From Alphaproteobacteria bacterium (GTDB lineage Bacteria; Pseudomonadota; Alphaproteobacteria; Micropepsales; Micropepsaceae), in assembly GCA_003451645.1 (NCBI GenBank), contig DMER01000016.1:8018-15737 (forward strand): a stretch of 7,720 nt of DNA, given 5' to 3'. Positions within the stretch are counted from its first letter, which is position 1. Each line of letters opens with the position of its first letter. Made by a program: the position numbers and the translations under genes. The notes below the pieces were generated by a model. That model saw only the letters and a list, made by a program, of their open reading frames with translations. It ran no database searches and had not been told where the DNA came from. Below, one piece after another: positions 1 through 5,008 of this stretch.

Positions 1-232
1 TTACCTGAAAAAGCCGGTGTTTTCTCTGAGTGCCTCCTGCCGCGAACGTCCAGAGCGGCTATGTGACCCTGACAGATAGGACCAAAGTCCTGAAATGCAA
101 GGGGTGAAGCCGCCCAGTCTGAACCATTCCAAGGAGTGAGGTTCTCAAGCCGCACTTGGGCTCTTGCTCACCGGCACACTGAGACCGCGCAGAGCTTCGG
201 TCCTCTGCGCGGCGGTTCTAAGACAAGATCTG
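1..232. other. Non-coding segment downstream of the secreted-protein gene
   Basis: I see no convincing gene here. Short open stretches enter from the left edge on the plus strand and stop within about 110 bases: one ends at TAG 77-79, and another reads GTG 30-32 to TGA 105-107. Either could be the tail or relic of a gene, but neither is recognisable. Besides the strong hairpin at 185-212, a weaker fold is possible at 136-171: GTGAG 136-140 pairs with CTCAC 167-171, and inside it CAAG 146-149 pairs with CTTG 155-158. Confidence 0.5.
185..212 (-). terminator. Candidate terminator hairpin after the secreted-protein gene
   Basis: CCGCGCAGAG (185-194) and CTCTGCGCGG (203-212) form a perfect 10-base-pair stem around an 8-base loop, CTTCGGTC. 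It lies about 20 bases beyond the TAG stop of the minus-strand gene at 233-235, where an intrinsic terminator is expected. No run of T follows the stem on either strand. It may therefore be a Rho-assisted or 3'-end-stabilising hairpin rather than a classical terminator. Confidence 0.45.
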
Positions 233-916
233 CTAGTACAAGGCGTAGTGGTCAAATTCCATCTCTGTGGAGAACTTGATTGGGTTGGGTCCGCTATCAA
301 CTGAAGAAATCTCTATGAGCGGGTTGTGGGAAATCTGTCGTTTAGGCCGCTTTGGCGCGGCGGAAGTCGGCGTGCGGCGGGCTGGAGCGCCAAGACCTCG
401 GCTAGGCAGACCTGGCACCCGAATCTCAAGACCCGAGAGCCGCGGCGTCAGAGTCCTGGGGAGACTCTTCAGCTCCTGCGTCAGAATGGTGATTGTACAG
501 ATCGCCCGGGACCGTTGGTTCACCTCGACCGCGACGTTGGCAGACGTCAGGCCGGTCCGAAACTCAAACGCGCTTTGGCCAGTCAAATCGGCGCTTCTAG
601 ACAACACATCGCCCTGCCAGTCGAAAACGCTTAGCGTCAAGCCGCCGCAATATGACTCACCCGCCCCCTGAAAGCGGTATGTTGTCCCTGGCTGCAGGTT
701 CACGCCGAGCGCCACTGGCTTGTCGCCTAGATAAACGGTCTCAACCCCTACATCCCGGGCCTCAAGACCGCGCCAGCGAAGGCCTTCTGCAGAGTTAGCC
801 TTCTTCTTCAGTAACACGTTTAGATTGTGCTCCGTGGGAACGTCTCGCGCAGCAGCAGGCGGGCTCACCGCCGCCGTGAGCGCCAGCGTCACCGCGACAA
901 TAGATTGAGCCTTCAT
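233..916 (-). CDS. Secreted protein of unknown function with a beta-sandwich-like middle
   Basis: This 227-residue protein is probably exported. The start is the ATG at 914-916, because GGAGG lies 6 bases upstream and the protein then opens with a typical Sec signal peptide: K2, a hydrophobic core at about residues 6-17, and Ala-rich residues 21-23 with likely cleavage after A23. Reading the frame back to 1015 would put a charged, non-signal segment in front. Residues 70-145 look like beta strands. The phrase GVNLQPGTTYRFQG, followed by LTLSVFDWQGDVLS, recalls pre-peptidase C-terminal (PPC)-like sandwich domains; that likeness is by eye only. Two cysteines, C90 and C140, sit in this segment and could form a disulfide in the periplasm. 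Residues 150-200 are a Pro/Arg-rich linker, and the acidic-aromatic tail ends in DHYALY. No catalytic motif or lipobox is visible. It is transcribed divergently from the UPRT-like gene across an AT-rich region. I do not recognise the family. Confidence 0.75.
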   Translation of the reverse strand: MKAQSIVAVTLALTAAVSPPAAARDVPTEHNLNVLLKKKANSAEGLRWRGLEARDVGVETVYLGDKPVALGVNLQPGTTYRFQGAGESYCGGLTLSVFDWQGDVLSRSADLTGQSAFEFRTGLTSANVAVEVNQRSRAICTITILTQELKSLPRTLTPRLSGLEIRVPGLPSRGLGAPARRTPTSAAPKRPKRQISHNPLIEISSVDSGPNPIKFSTEMEFDHYALY

Positions 917-1013
917 GAAGAACCTCCTAAGATTGTAAAAGCGCTCCGCCGGGAAAAGCCCCTGGTTGCGCGTAACCACAGTCCAGCACCTTTCGAAAAA
1001 AAGTTCAACGGTC

Positions 1014-1086
1014 AAAACAGCAAAACGCCGTAAAACAGCAAAAATTCACAAATTACGCACAAAATCATTACAAATGCTGTTATTAC
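1014..1086. repeat. Operator-like repeats in the divergent intergenic region
   Basis: The sequence AAAACAGCAAAA occurs twice, at 1014-1025 and 1032-1043, separated by 6 bases. The start-to-start distance of 18 bases is close to two helical turns. A related copy in opposite orientation is TGCTGTTATTAC at 1075-1086; its complement GTAATAACAGCA nearly matches GTAAAACAGCA at 1030-1040. The shared core is AACAGCA (1016-1022, 1034-1040, and inverted at 1075-1081). The stretch lies between two divergent genes and is much richer in A+T than the surroundings. It could bind a regulator controlling one or both genes. That role is inferred; no regulator gene is in the window. Confidence 0.45.
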
Positions 1087-1149
1087 AGATTCACCAGTCC
1101 CGGGCATCGAAAAGTAACGGAAAATTTACACGTGACACGTTACCACTCC

Positions 1150-1183
1150 TTGACATCCTTGCGGGAGGGTTGGAATCTACAAT
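1150..1183 (+). promoter_or_regulatory. Weak candidate promoter for the UPRT-like gene
   Basis: A perfect TTGACA (within CCTTGACA) lies at 1150-1155 and a good TACAAT at 1178-1183, ahead of the proposed ATG at 1228. The spacing is 22 bases, longer than the usual 16-18, so the two boxes may not work together. With a 17-base spacer the -10 would be the poor GAATCT at 1173-1178. If transcription does start here, the upstream GTG at 1132 cannot be the start codon. Confidence 0.22.
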
Positions 1184-1227
1184 GCGAGCACGTCCCGGGC
1201 CTCGCCAATTTTATAGCGATTCTTCCG

Positions 1228-1920
1228 ATGGAACCCCTCAGTGTCTCACCGCACCCAATTGTCAAGCACGCCGTCGGGCGGCTGATGGATCCTGCTACCG
1301 AGCGCCGGGATTACATCGCTCTCCTGCATCAAATTGGCATGCATCTCGCATTCTTCGCGTCGGCCGATCTTACGCTCAAGAAATCTACAGTGAAAAAATT
1401 ACTGCAAAATGACAAGGCGGTGGAATTTGAGGTTGACCGTTTGGAGCATGACAACTTCGTCGTAGTGCCTATTCTGCGCTCGGGATTGATTCTATCTGAG
1501 GGTGTGAGGTTGGCCCTCGGCAACCCCACGTTAGGAATGCTCGGAGTCACAGAAAAGCAAAGTGACAATAGGATGGACGGCAAAAAAAAGGCGAACGCCT
1601 ATTTGGTTAGCCTTCCAAAGCTGGACGAGCGGACCGTTTTTTTGGTCGATGCCGTGTTGCACTCAACCGCCGAAGCTCAGCTCGCTCTGGATTATTTGAA
1701 AGCTGCAGGCGCCTCAGACATCCGTTGGCTAACGGTCTCGGCGTATCGAGAAGCGGCCTTTGAGCTGATGAAACACTTCGAGAACCTCCGCATTTACTGT
1801 GCAGTGTTGGAAGTACGAAATAAGAGTTCAGATCCATCACAATCGTCGGTCCCTGCGATCGGAGGGGAACTGGAGTTTGGTGGAATCGGGGACCCAACAA
1901 TCCAAACCTTTGGTTACTGA
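1228..1920 (+). CDS. Uracil phosphoribosyltransferase-like protein with degenerate PRPP loop
   Basis: This 230-residue protein has the fold of uracil phosphoribosyltransferase (Upp), which makes UMP from uracil and PRPP in pyrimidine salvage. Family landmarks in order: HPIVKHAVGRL near residue 9 (Upp: HPLVKHKLGLM), VVPILRSGL at 79-87 (VVPILRAGL), a DERTVFLVD strand at 133-141, and GIGDPTIQTFGY at the C-terminus (GLGDAGDKIFGT). The PRPP-binding loop is not conserved. Upp has VDPMLATGGS; this protein has VDAVLHSTAE at 140-149, losing both glycines. The MYR segment of the flexible loop is replaced by TEK, and the second Asp of the uracil-site GDAGD is gone. It is therefore probably not an ordinary Upp; it may be inactive, regulatory, or act on another substrate. 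The ATG at 1228 gives the family's usual N-terminus but has no clear Shine-Dalgarno. A GTG at 1132 would add 32 residues unlike the family. The downstream gene begins 11 bases after the stop, so the two are probably co-transcribed. Confidence 0.8.
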   Translation: MEPLSVSPHPIVKHAVGRLMDPATERRDYIALLHQIGMHLAFFASADLTLKKSTVKKLLQNDKAVEFEVDRLEHDNFVVVPILRSGLILSEGVRLALGNPTLGMLGVTEKQSDNRMDGKKKANAYLVSLPKLDERTVFLVDAVLHSTAEAQLALDYLKAAGASDIRWLTVSAYREAAFELMKHFENLRIYCAVLEVRNKSSDPSQSSVPAIGGELEFGGIGDPTIQTFGY

Positions 1921-1931
1921 AAGGTTCGCCC

Positions 1932-2537
1932 GTGTCCGATAGCCCCTCCAACCCAAAGTGGCAAACCCTGAATTACCCTGAAACACCTGTCACACTTCCA
2001 CAGGTGCAAACCCCTGGCGGTGACCCGAAACGCGAAAGAGCGGTGCAAGTCTTCGACTTCGTGTCGCGCATTGTGACGGAATTAAGCCCTGCAGAACGCC
2101 CTAATTTTATCAGATTGATATTGAATTTACTCGCACAAGAGCATGCCGCCCATTCGATGCAGTCGGATGTACAAGTAAACGCATCTGGAAGTCCTAGACG
2201 GCTCGGACACGTTGCACCGGCCGCGCTCTTGACAGCACCTATGGCCACCAGTGTCCTGCAAGCGGCGCAACAGATGCCCGGACCTGTCAAGGAGCAAAAG
2301 CCTTTCTACAGTGCACGATCGGATCGTCGGCAGAAGGCGAGCGAGTTCTTGGAAGAGCACTGGAAGGCAGAAATCGATGCAGGCCTCATTTACCGCTTCC
2401 ACATTCAGCGGTATGACCCTTCGTTGATTAACGCGCTAACTTATGAATTCAAGGGCAAGCCGGACGAGTTAAGGCGCATATTGCCGAGCAAGCGCGATGA
2501 GGTAAGCCGGCGGTACGAGGAGCTTGCTAAGCGTTAG
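1932..2537 (+). CDS. Unrecognised 201-residue partner of the UPRT-like protein
   Basis: I do not recognise this protein. It starts with GTG at 1932, preceded by AAGG 7 bases upstream; 11 bases separate it from the stop of the UPRT-like gene, which suggests one transcript and a shared job. The N-terminus (1-33) is Pro-rich and probably disordered. Residues 34-74 look helical and amphipathic, centred on AVQVFDFVSRIVTELSPAER and then FIRLILNLLAQEH. Residues 75-122 are a low-complexity Ala/Ser/Pro linker. Residues 125-201 are strongly charged and mostly helical, with HWKAEIDAGLIYRFHIQRY followed by a Lys/Arg/Glu-rich end (PSKRDEVSRRYEELAKR). There is no signal peptide and no convincing membrane segment. 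The two-helix-region architecture could suit an adaptor or nucleic-acid-binding protein, but this is only inference from composition. Confidence 0.65.
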   Translation: MSDSPSNPKWQTLNYPETPVTLPQVQTPGGDPKRERAVQVFDFVSRIVTELSPAERPNFIRLILNLLAQEHAAHSMQSDVQVNASGSPRRLGHVAPAALLTAPMATSVLQAAQQMPGPVKEQKPFYSARSDRRQKASEFLEEHWKAEIDAGLIYRFHIQRYDPSLINALTYEFKGKPDELRRILPSKRDEVSRRYEELAKR

Positions 2538-2548
2538 TTAGTCACAGT

Positions 2549-2584
2549 GGCGGGTGTCGGCCTTGCGCCCTCGACGTAGCCCTA
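2549..2584. repeat. 36-base direct repeat, left copy
   Basis: This begins GGCGGGTGTCGG and ends GCCCTCGACGTAGCCCTA. It matches 3045-3080 at 31 of 36 positions, in the same orientation; all mismatches fall in a 6-base centre (CCTTGC here, GCGGCT there). It starts 12 bases after the stop of the 201-residue protein gene. It could be one copy of a dispersed intergenic repeat or a flank of an insertion; I cannot tell which. Confidence 0.6.
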
Positions 2585-2694
2585 TCTTTGAAAATCAGGG
2601 CGAACAGCCGTGTACGGAGTAGTGTGCCTTGGCGGCCTTTGCAGCCTTGGCGTGAGACATCGCTTGGTTCCCTCGGCACGGAAGAAGGGGTTTC

Positions 2695-2709
2695 GCGCCA
2701 AAGCGCCAA
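2695..2709. repeat. GCGCCAA-type repeat, left copy
   Basis: GCGCCAAAGCGCCAA here matches GCGCCAAGGCGCCAA at 2994-3008 at 14 of 15 positions, in the same orientation. The pair brackets the two palindromic elements. With CCTTGGCG at 2645-2652 this copy also forms one arm of a long, loose inverted repeat. Confidence 0.5.
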
Positions 2710-2714
2710 GGGGA

Positions 2715-2798
2715 CCCATGAACACCGACAGTGGTTATCGTTGCGAGGCCGGTGGTCCTAGGCCCCGGACAGCCGCAAGTGCGGCTTCCGGGGTGACA
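2715..2798. repeat. Alphaproteobacterial palindromic element, first (partial) copy
   Basis: This 84-base unit matches 2847-2930 at 71 of 84 positions, with no gaps. It ends in a hairpin: CCCCGGA (2763-2769) pairs with TCCGGGG (2787-2793), and AGCCGC (2771-2776) with GCGGCT (2781-2786), around loop AAGT with one bulged C. The left half present in the second copy (a TTCCGGG/CCCGGAA hairpin) is missing here, so this copy is truncated. Elements of this general type are common between genes in Alphaproteobacteria; the likeness is from memory, not a search. Confidence 0.7.
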
Positions 2799-2807
2799 AA
2801 GGGGAGG

Positions 2808-2930
2808 ACGTCATTCCGGGGCTTTGCGCATGCAAAGAGCCCGGAACCCATGAACACTGACGGTGGTTATCCTTGCGAGGCCGGTGGTCTTGGGCCCCGG
2901 ACAACTGCTGACGCAGTTTCCGGGGTGACA
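2808..2930. repeat. Alphaproteobacterial palindromic element, second (fuller) copy
   Basis: This copy has two hairpins. The left one pairs TTCCGGG (2814-2820) with CCCGGAA (2840-2846), and inside it CTTTGC (2822-2827) with GCAAAG (2832-2837) around GCAT. The right one pairs CCCCGGA (2895-2901) with TCCGGGG (2919-2925), and AACTGC (2903-2908) with GCAGTT (2913-2918) around TGAC. Its ends are GTCATTCCGGGG and TTCCGGGGTGAC, giving an inverted GTCA/TGAC border. Likely a non-autonomous mobile or structured intergenic element. Confidence 0.7.
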
Positions 2931-2949
2931 ATAATGGGTGGCCCCCCTC

Positions 2950-2982
2950 GTCCCTTCGGGACACTCCCCCCAAAATGGGGAG
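2950..2982. repeat. Pair of small GC hairpins
   Basis: GTCCC at 2950-2954 can pair with GGGAC at 2958-2962 around TTC. CTCCCC at 2964-2969 can pair with GGGGAG at 2977-2982 around a 7-base loop. These sit directly after the second palindromic element and may be part of the same repeat family. Either strand could use them as weak terminators between the convergent units, but no T run follows. Confidence 0.4.
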
Positions 2983-2993
2983 AGATGAGTTGC

Positions 2994-3008
2994 GCGCCAA
3001 GGCGCCAA
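2994..3008. repeat. GCGCCAA-type repeat, right copy
   Basis: GCGCCAAGGCGCCAA is the direct-repeat partner of 2695-2709 (14 of 15 positions). It closes the bracket around the two palindromic elements. Confidence 0.5.
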
Positions 3009-3044
3009 CGGATTTTCGCGCGCGCGGTAAGCGTGGGGTTTAGC

Positions 3045-3080
3045 GGCGGGTGTCGGGCGGCTGCCCTCGACGTAGCCCTA
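3045..3080. repeat. 36-base direct repeat, right copy
   Basis: This is the partner of 2549-2584, with identical length and outer sequences and a different 6-base centre. It lies just over 50 bases beyond the end of infC, so it marks the housekeeping side of the boundary. Confidence 0.6.
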
Positions 3081-3133
3081 CGGAGCGAAGACATAGGCGC
3101 CTGCGCGACAGCTATGACGCCGCTCGGTTCCCC

Positions 3134-3739
3134 CTACCGTGGCGCCATGATCATGATCATTTGGCGGCCTTCGAAGCGGGGTTCCAGTTCGATCTTGGAG
3201 ATAGGCTCAAGGTCCTTTTTGACCTTTTGCAGGACCTCCATGCCGAGCTGAGAATGCTGCATCTCGCGGCCCTTGAAGCGCAGCGTGATCTTGACCTTGT
3301 CGCCCTCCTCGAAGAAGCGCTTGATGGCCTTCATCTTGGTATCGTAATCGTGATCATCGATGGCCGGGCGCATCTTGATCTCCTTGACCTCGATGACCTT
3401 TTGCTTTTTGCGCGCCTCGGCGGCCTTTTTCTGTTCCTGATATTTGAACTTGCCATAGTCCATCAATTTGACGACGGGCGGGGAGGCTTGCGGCGCCACC
3501 TCCACCAGATCGAGCCCCTCGGTCTGCGCCAATTGCAGCGCGTCATACCGGCTCAACACACCACGCTTTTCGCCATCATCATCGATCACCAGCATCTCGT
3601 TGACTGTGATCTCCTCGTTGATGCGGGGCCCGTCCTTGTCTCTGGGGGTGTCGCGCTCCCGGTCGCGGTCGAACTCGCGGCGAGGGGGACGGGGGAAGGA
3701 CGGCGGCGGGCCAGCGGGCCGCGGGGGTGGTCTATTGAT
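3134..3739 (-). CDS. infC: Translation initiation factor IF-3, read from an ATC start codon
   Basis: IF-3 binds the 30S ribosomal subunit, keeps it apart from 50S, and checks start codon and initiator tRNA. The IF-3 core is clear. The N-terminal domain begins at about residue 39 ([19 protein letters not shown]) and runs through the [17 protein letters not shown] signature at 89-105. A Lys/Glu-rich linker follows ([18 protein letters not shown]), then the C-terminal domain with [18 protein letters not shown], ending in [10 protein letters not shown]. The first ATG in frame (3593-3595) would cut off part of the N-terminal domain. Upstream of it, back to TGA 3761-3763, there is no ATG, GTG, TTG or CTG. 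AGGAG lies exactly 6 bases before ATC 3737-3739, so this is the likely start, giving 201 residues. A rare start is a known infC trait (AUU in E. coli) and underlies autoregulation. Residues 4-38 form an unusually long Pro/Arg/Asp-rich extension. rpmI and rplT do not follow in this window. Confidence 0.95.
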   Translation of the reverse strand: MNRPPPRPAGPPPSFPRPPRREFDRDRERDTPRDKDGPRINEEITVNEMLVIDDDGEKRGVLSRYDALQLAQTEGLDLVEVAPQASPPVVKLMDYGKFKYQEQKKAAEARKKQKVIEVKEIKMRPAIDDHDYDTKMKAIKRFFEEGDKVKITLRFKGREMQHSQLGMEVLQKVKKDLEPISKIELEPRFEGRQMIMIMAPR

Positions 3740-3745
3740 GGGACG

Positions 3746-3750
3746 CTCCT
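3746..3750 (-). promoter_or_regulatory. Shine-Dalgarno that fixes the infC ATC start
   Basis: On the minus strand the sequence reads ACAGGAG, CGTCCC, ATC. AGGAG is the only good ribosome-binding site in front of the conserved IF-3 N-terminus, and the 6-base spacer leads directly to ATC at 3737-3739. Confidence 0.75.
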
Positions 3751-3777
3751 GTCTCTGGTTTCAAAATAATGGTTCAG

Positions 3778-3824
3778 CTCTCCAAAGCATCCGCCCGGCA
3801 TCGCCAGGGACAGAGCTTTGAGAG
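3778..3824 (-). promoter_or_regulatory. Long interrupted stem-loop in the infC leader
   Basis: On the minus strand four helices stack into one 47-base structure: CTCTC (3820-3824) with GAGAG (3778-3782), AAAGC (3815-3819) with GCTTT (3784-3788), CCC (3807-3809) with GGG (3794-3796), and GGC (3803-3805) with GCC (3797-3799), closed by a 3-base loop. A symmetrical 5x5 internal loop and two single bulges separate them. The base lies 38 bases upstream of the ATC start. It may be a regulatory leader or a binding site; this is inferred from pairing alone. Confidence 0.45.
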
Positions 3825-3902
3825 TGCACATGCCTTTCCTGTTCGATGGGTGGGGCGGGCGTGACGGACCCTCATGGACCCGGCAGCAACGCTTCAAGCA
3901 AT

Positions 3903-3930
3903 AGGATAATGATCAAATCCGTTAACGCAA
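3903..3930 (-). promoter_or_regulatory. Candidate infC promoter
   Basis: On the minus strand TTGCGT (3925-3930) and TATCCT (3903-3908) are 16 bases apart, matching a sigma70-type promoter at 3 and 4 of 6 positions. The -35 box overlaps the last codons of the sulfotransferase gene. Transcription from here would give a leader of about 155 bases containing the stem-loop at 3778-3824. Confidence 0.3.
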
Positions 3931-4812
3931 GGTTTTCTTGCGCACAAAGACCGGCTCAAGCGGGGCGTTGCGCTGCAGCTTGCGCTGCCAGGAGCCGAAC
4001 AGGCGCCCGGCCTCGATCTGCACGAAAGAGGGCGCGCCAGGCCGCACCTGGAAGGGCGGGGGCACAAACTCCGCAGGCGGAGCACCGGCCAGTGGTGCCC
4101 AGGTCTCGAACAGGTAAGCATCAAGCTGATTCTGCACGAGGATGCGTGCGCGCAAGGCGGGCGCAAGGCTCTGAGCGGTGAGGAGCGGGTGGTGCGCACG
4201 CGCGTGCCAGTCTTGCGCGGTGTTGTGCGGCGGAGCCTCGGGCGGGATGCCCAGGTCGGGCGCGATGGCGGCGAGCAGGCGCCCGCACTCCCGGTACGCC
4301 CCCACAAACCAGAAGCTGGCGAGCGCCTGGTTCACGATGCAGGCTTGGGCGGGCAGGGACATGACCGCAAGCTGTGGCCAGGGATACCCCAGATAGTGCC
4401 GCAAGATCAGCGTCGCGATTGGGTTTTGCGGCAAGGCGGCAAAGCTCTGCTCCGGCGTCAATGGTGCCTGCCCGCGCAAGACATAGCGCGCGGACTGAAG
4501 ATTGTAGAGCGAGATGAACTGACCCACCGGATCGCGCAACAGGATCGTGCGGCGCAAAGGGGCGTCCCCCAGCGCCCGCTCATGCGCGACAGATATGGAA
4601 TGGCCGGTGAGGGCACGCATCGCGAGTGCCGCCTCTGGCTCGCACGTCAGTGTGCGGAGCAAGGCGCGGGCCTGCGTACGGCCGCCCGCGATGCCGAGCG
4701 TCTCGGGCCGCATATGCGCCGCCAAATGCCGGGAGAGCGTTTGGCCCGCACATTTCGGCACGTGCAACAGCACATAGACAGGCGGCCGGCCGGAAAGGGT
4801 CGGGGACAGCAT
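3922..4812 (-). CDS. Sulfotransferase-family protein
   Basis: This probably transfers sulfate from PAPS to a sugar, lipid or other acceptor; the acceptor cannot be read from sequence. The 5'-phosphosulfate-binding motif is VLLHVPKCAGQTLSRHL at residues 14-30 (compare HIPKTAGTS). The 3'-phosphate-binding motif is TILLRDPVGQFISLY at 89-103, with R93 and S101 in the expected places. There is no signal peptide or membrane segment, so it should be cytosolic. The start is placed at ATG 4810-4812 because the PAPS motif then lies near the N-terminus as in the family; AAAGG is just upstream. The frame stays open to 5037, but the extra 75 residues (Cys/Pro/Ser-rich) look non-coding. The resulting length is 296 residues. 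It follows the beta-propeller gene after a gap of 196 bases and ends inside the presumed infC promoter. The C-terminal half (about residues 200-296) matches no motif I know. Confidence 0.75.
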   Translation of the reverse strand: MLSPTLSGRPPVYVLLHVPKCAGQTLSRHLAAHMRPETLGIAGGRTQARALLRTLTCEPEAALAMRALTGHSISVAHERALGDAPLRRTILLRDPVGQFISLYNLQSARYVLRGQAPLTPEQSFAALPQNPIATLILRHYLGYPWPQLAVMSLPAQACIVNQALASFWFVGAYRECGRLLAAIAPDLGIPPEAPPHNTAQDWHARAHHPLLTAQSLAPALRARILVQNQLDAYLFETWAPLAGAPPAEFVPPPFQVRPGAPSFVQIEAGRLFGSWQRKLQRNAPLEPVFVRKKTLR

Positions 4813-5008
4813 CGGGGCCTTTGACTGGCGTTTCGCGTGACCACTGATCGCGGCCCCACAGCCGCATGTGTCTAACGCGCCTTGGCCGGCCATCCCGTCG
4901 CGGGCGCTGTGTGAAGATTTTGGGGCAGTGAGGCGGGAGGGTGGCGGCGCGATGTCACAACGCTGCGGGCAGGGCCCATAATTGCGTACCCAATTGCGCA
5001 CACCCTCG
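4813..5008. other. Gap between the beta-propeller and sulfotransferase genes
   Basis: No gene is supported here. There is a small hairpin (GCGGC 4850-4854 with GCCGC 4861-4865) and a near-direct repeat, ATTGCGTAC 4981-4989 and ATTGCGCAC 4993-5001, just beyond the stop of the propeller gene. I see no clear terminator or promoter, so it is undecided whether the sulfotransferase belongs to the operon upstream. Confidence 0.4.

Larger units (their letters stand above)
2538..3133. other. Gene-free, repeat-rich boundary between the accessory block and infC
   Basis: I find no supportable gene in this stretch. The open frames that cross it run on into infC in antisense or are made of the repeats. 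It holds a nested set of repeats, from outside in: a 36-base direct repeat at both edges, a GCGCCAA-type repeat, and two copies of a palindromic element, plus small hairpins at 2950-2982. A CCTTGGCG motif occurs twice (2627-2634, 2645-2652), with its complement CGCCAAGG at 2704-2711 and again at 2995-3002. This resembles widespread intergenic palindromes. No T-rich terminator for either convergent unit is obvious. Confidence 0.7.

Noticed and set aside
917..1015. N-terminal extension of the secreted protein back to 1015
   Set aside because: GGAGG 6 bases before the ATG at 914-916 and the immediate signal peptide make the shorter form far more likely.
1132..1227. GTG-started N-terminal extension of the UPRT-like protein
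   Set aside because: No Shine-Dalgarno is present, the residues are unlike the UPRT family N-terminus, and a TTGACA box lies inside it. The ATG at 1228 matches the family start, although it too lacks a clear ribosome-binding site.
2549..3080. CRISPR array
   Set aside because: There are only pairs of different repeats with irregular distances and no unique spacers of uniform length.
3147..3160. Perfect 14-base palindrome ATGATCATGATCAT
   Set aside because: It is explained by the MIMIM residues near the end of infC; no regulatory role is needed.
2610..3251. Plus-strand open frame through the repeat region
   Set aside because: Its translation is made of the duplicated palindromic elements and then runs antisense into infC; it has no protein-like features.
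3050..3769. Long plus-strand open frame antisense to infC, rich in Leu, Asp and His
   Set aside because: It mirrors the well-supported infC codons on the other strand and has no ribosome-binding site or recognisable domain; high GC produces such shadows.
3586..3831. Possible leader peptide beginning MCTLKALSL, with AGGA upstream
   Set aside because: The frame does not stop before infC but overlaps about 150 bases of it out of frame, and the composition turns Pro/Arg-rich. The hairpin explains the region better.
4189..4824. Plus-strand open frame antisense to the sulfotransferase gene
   Set aside because: It is Arg/Gly/Gln-rich and lies fully opposite a gene with clear PAPS-binding motifs.
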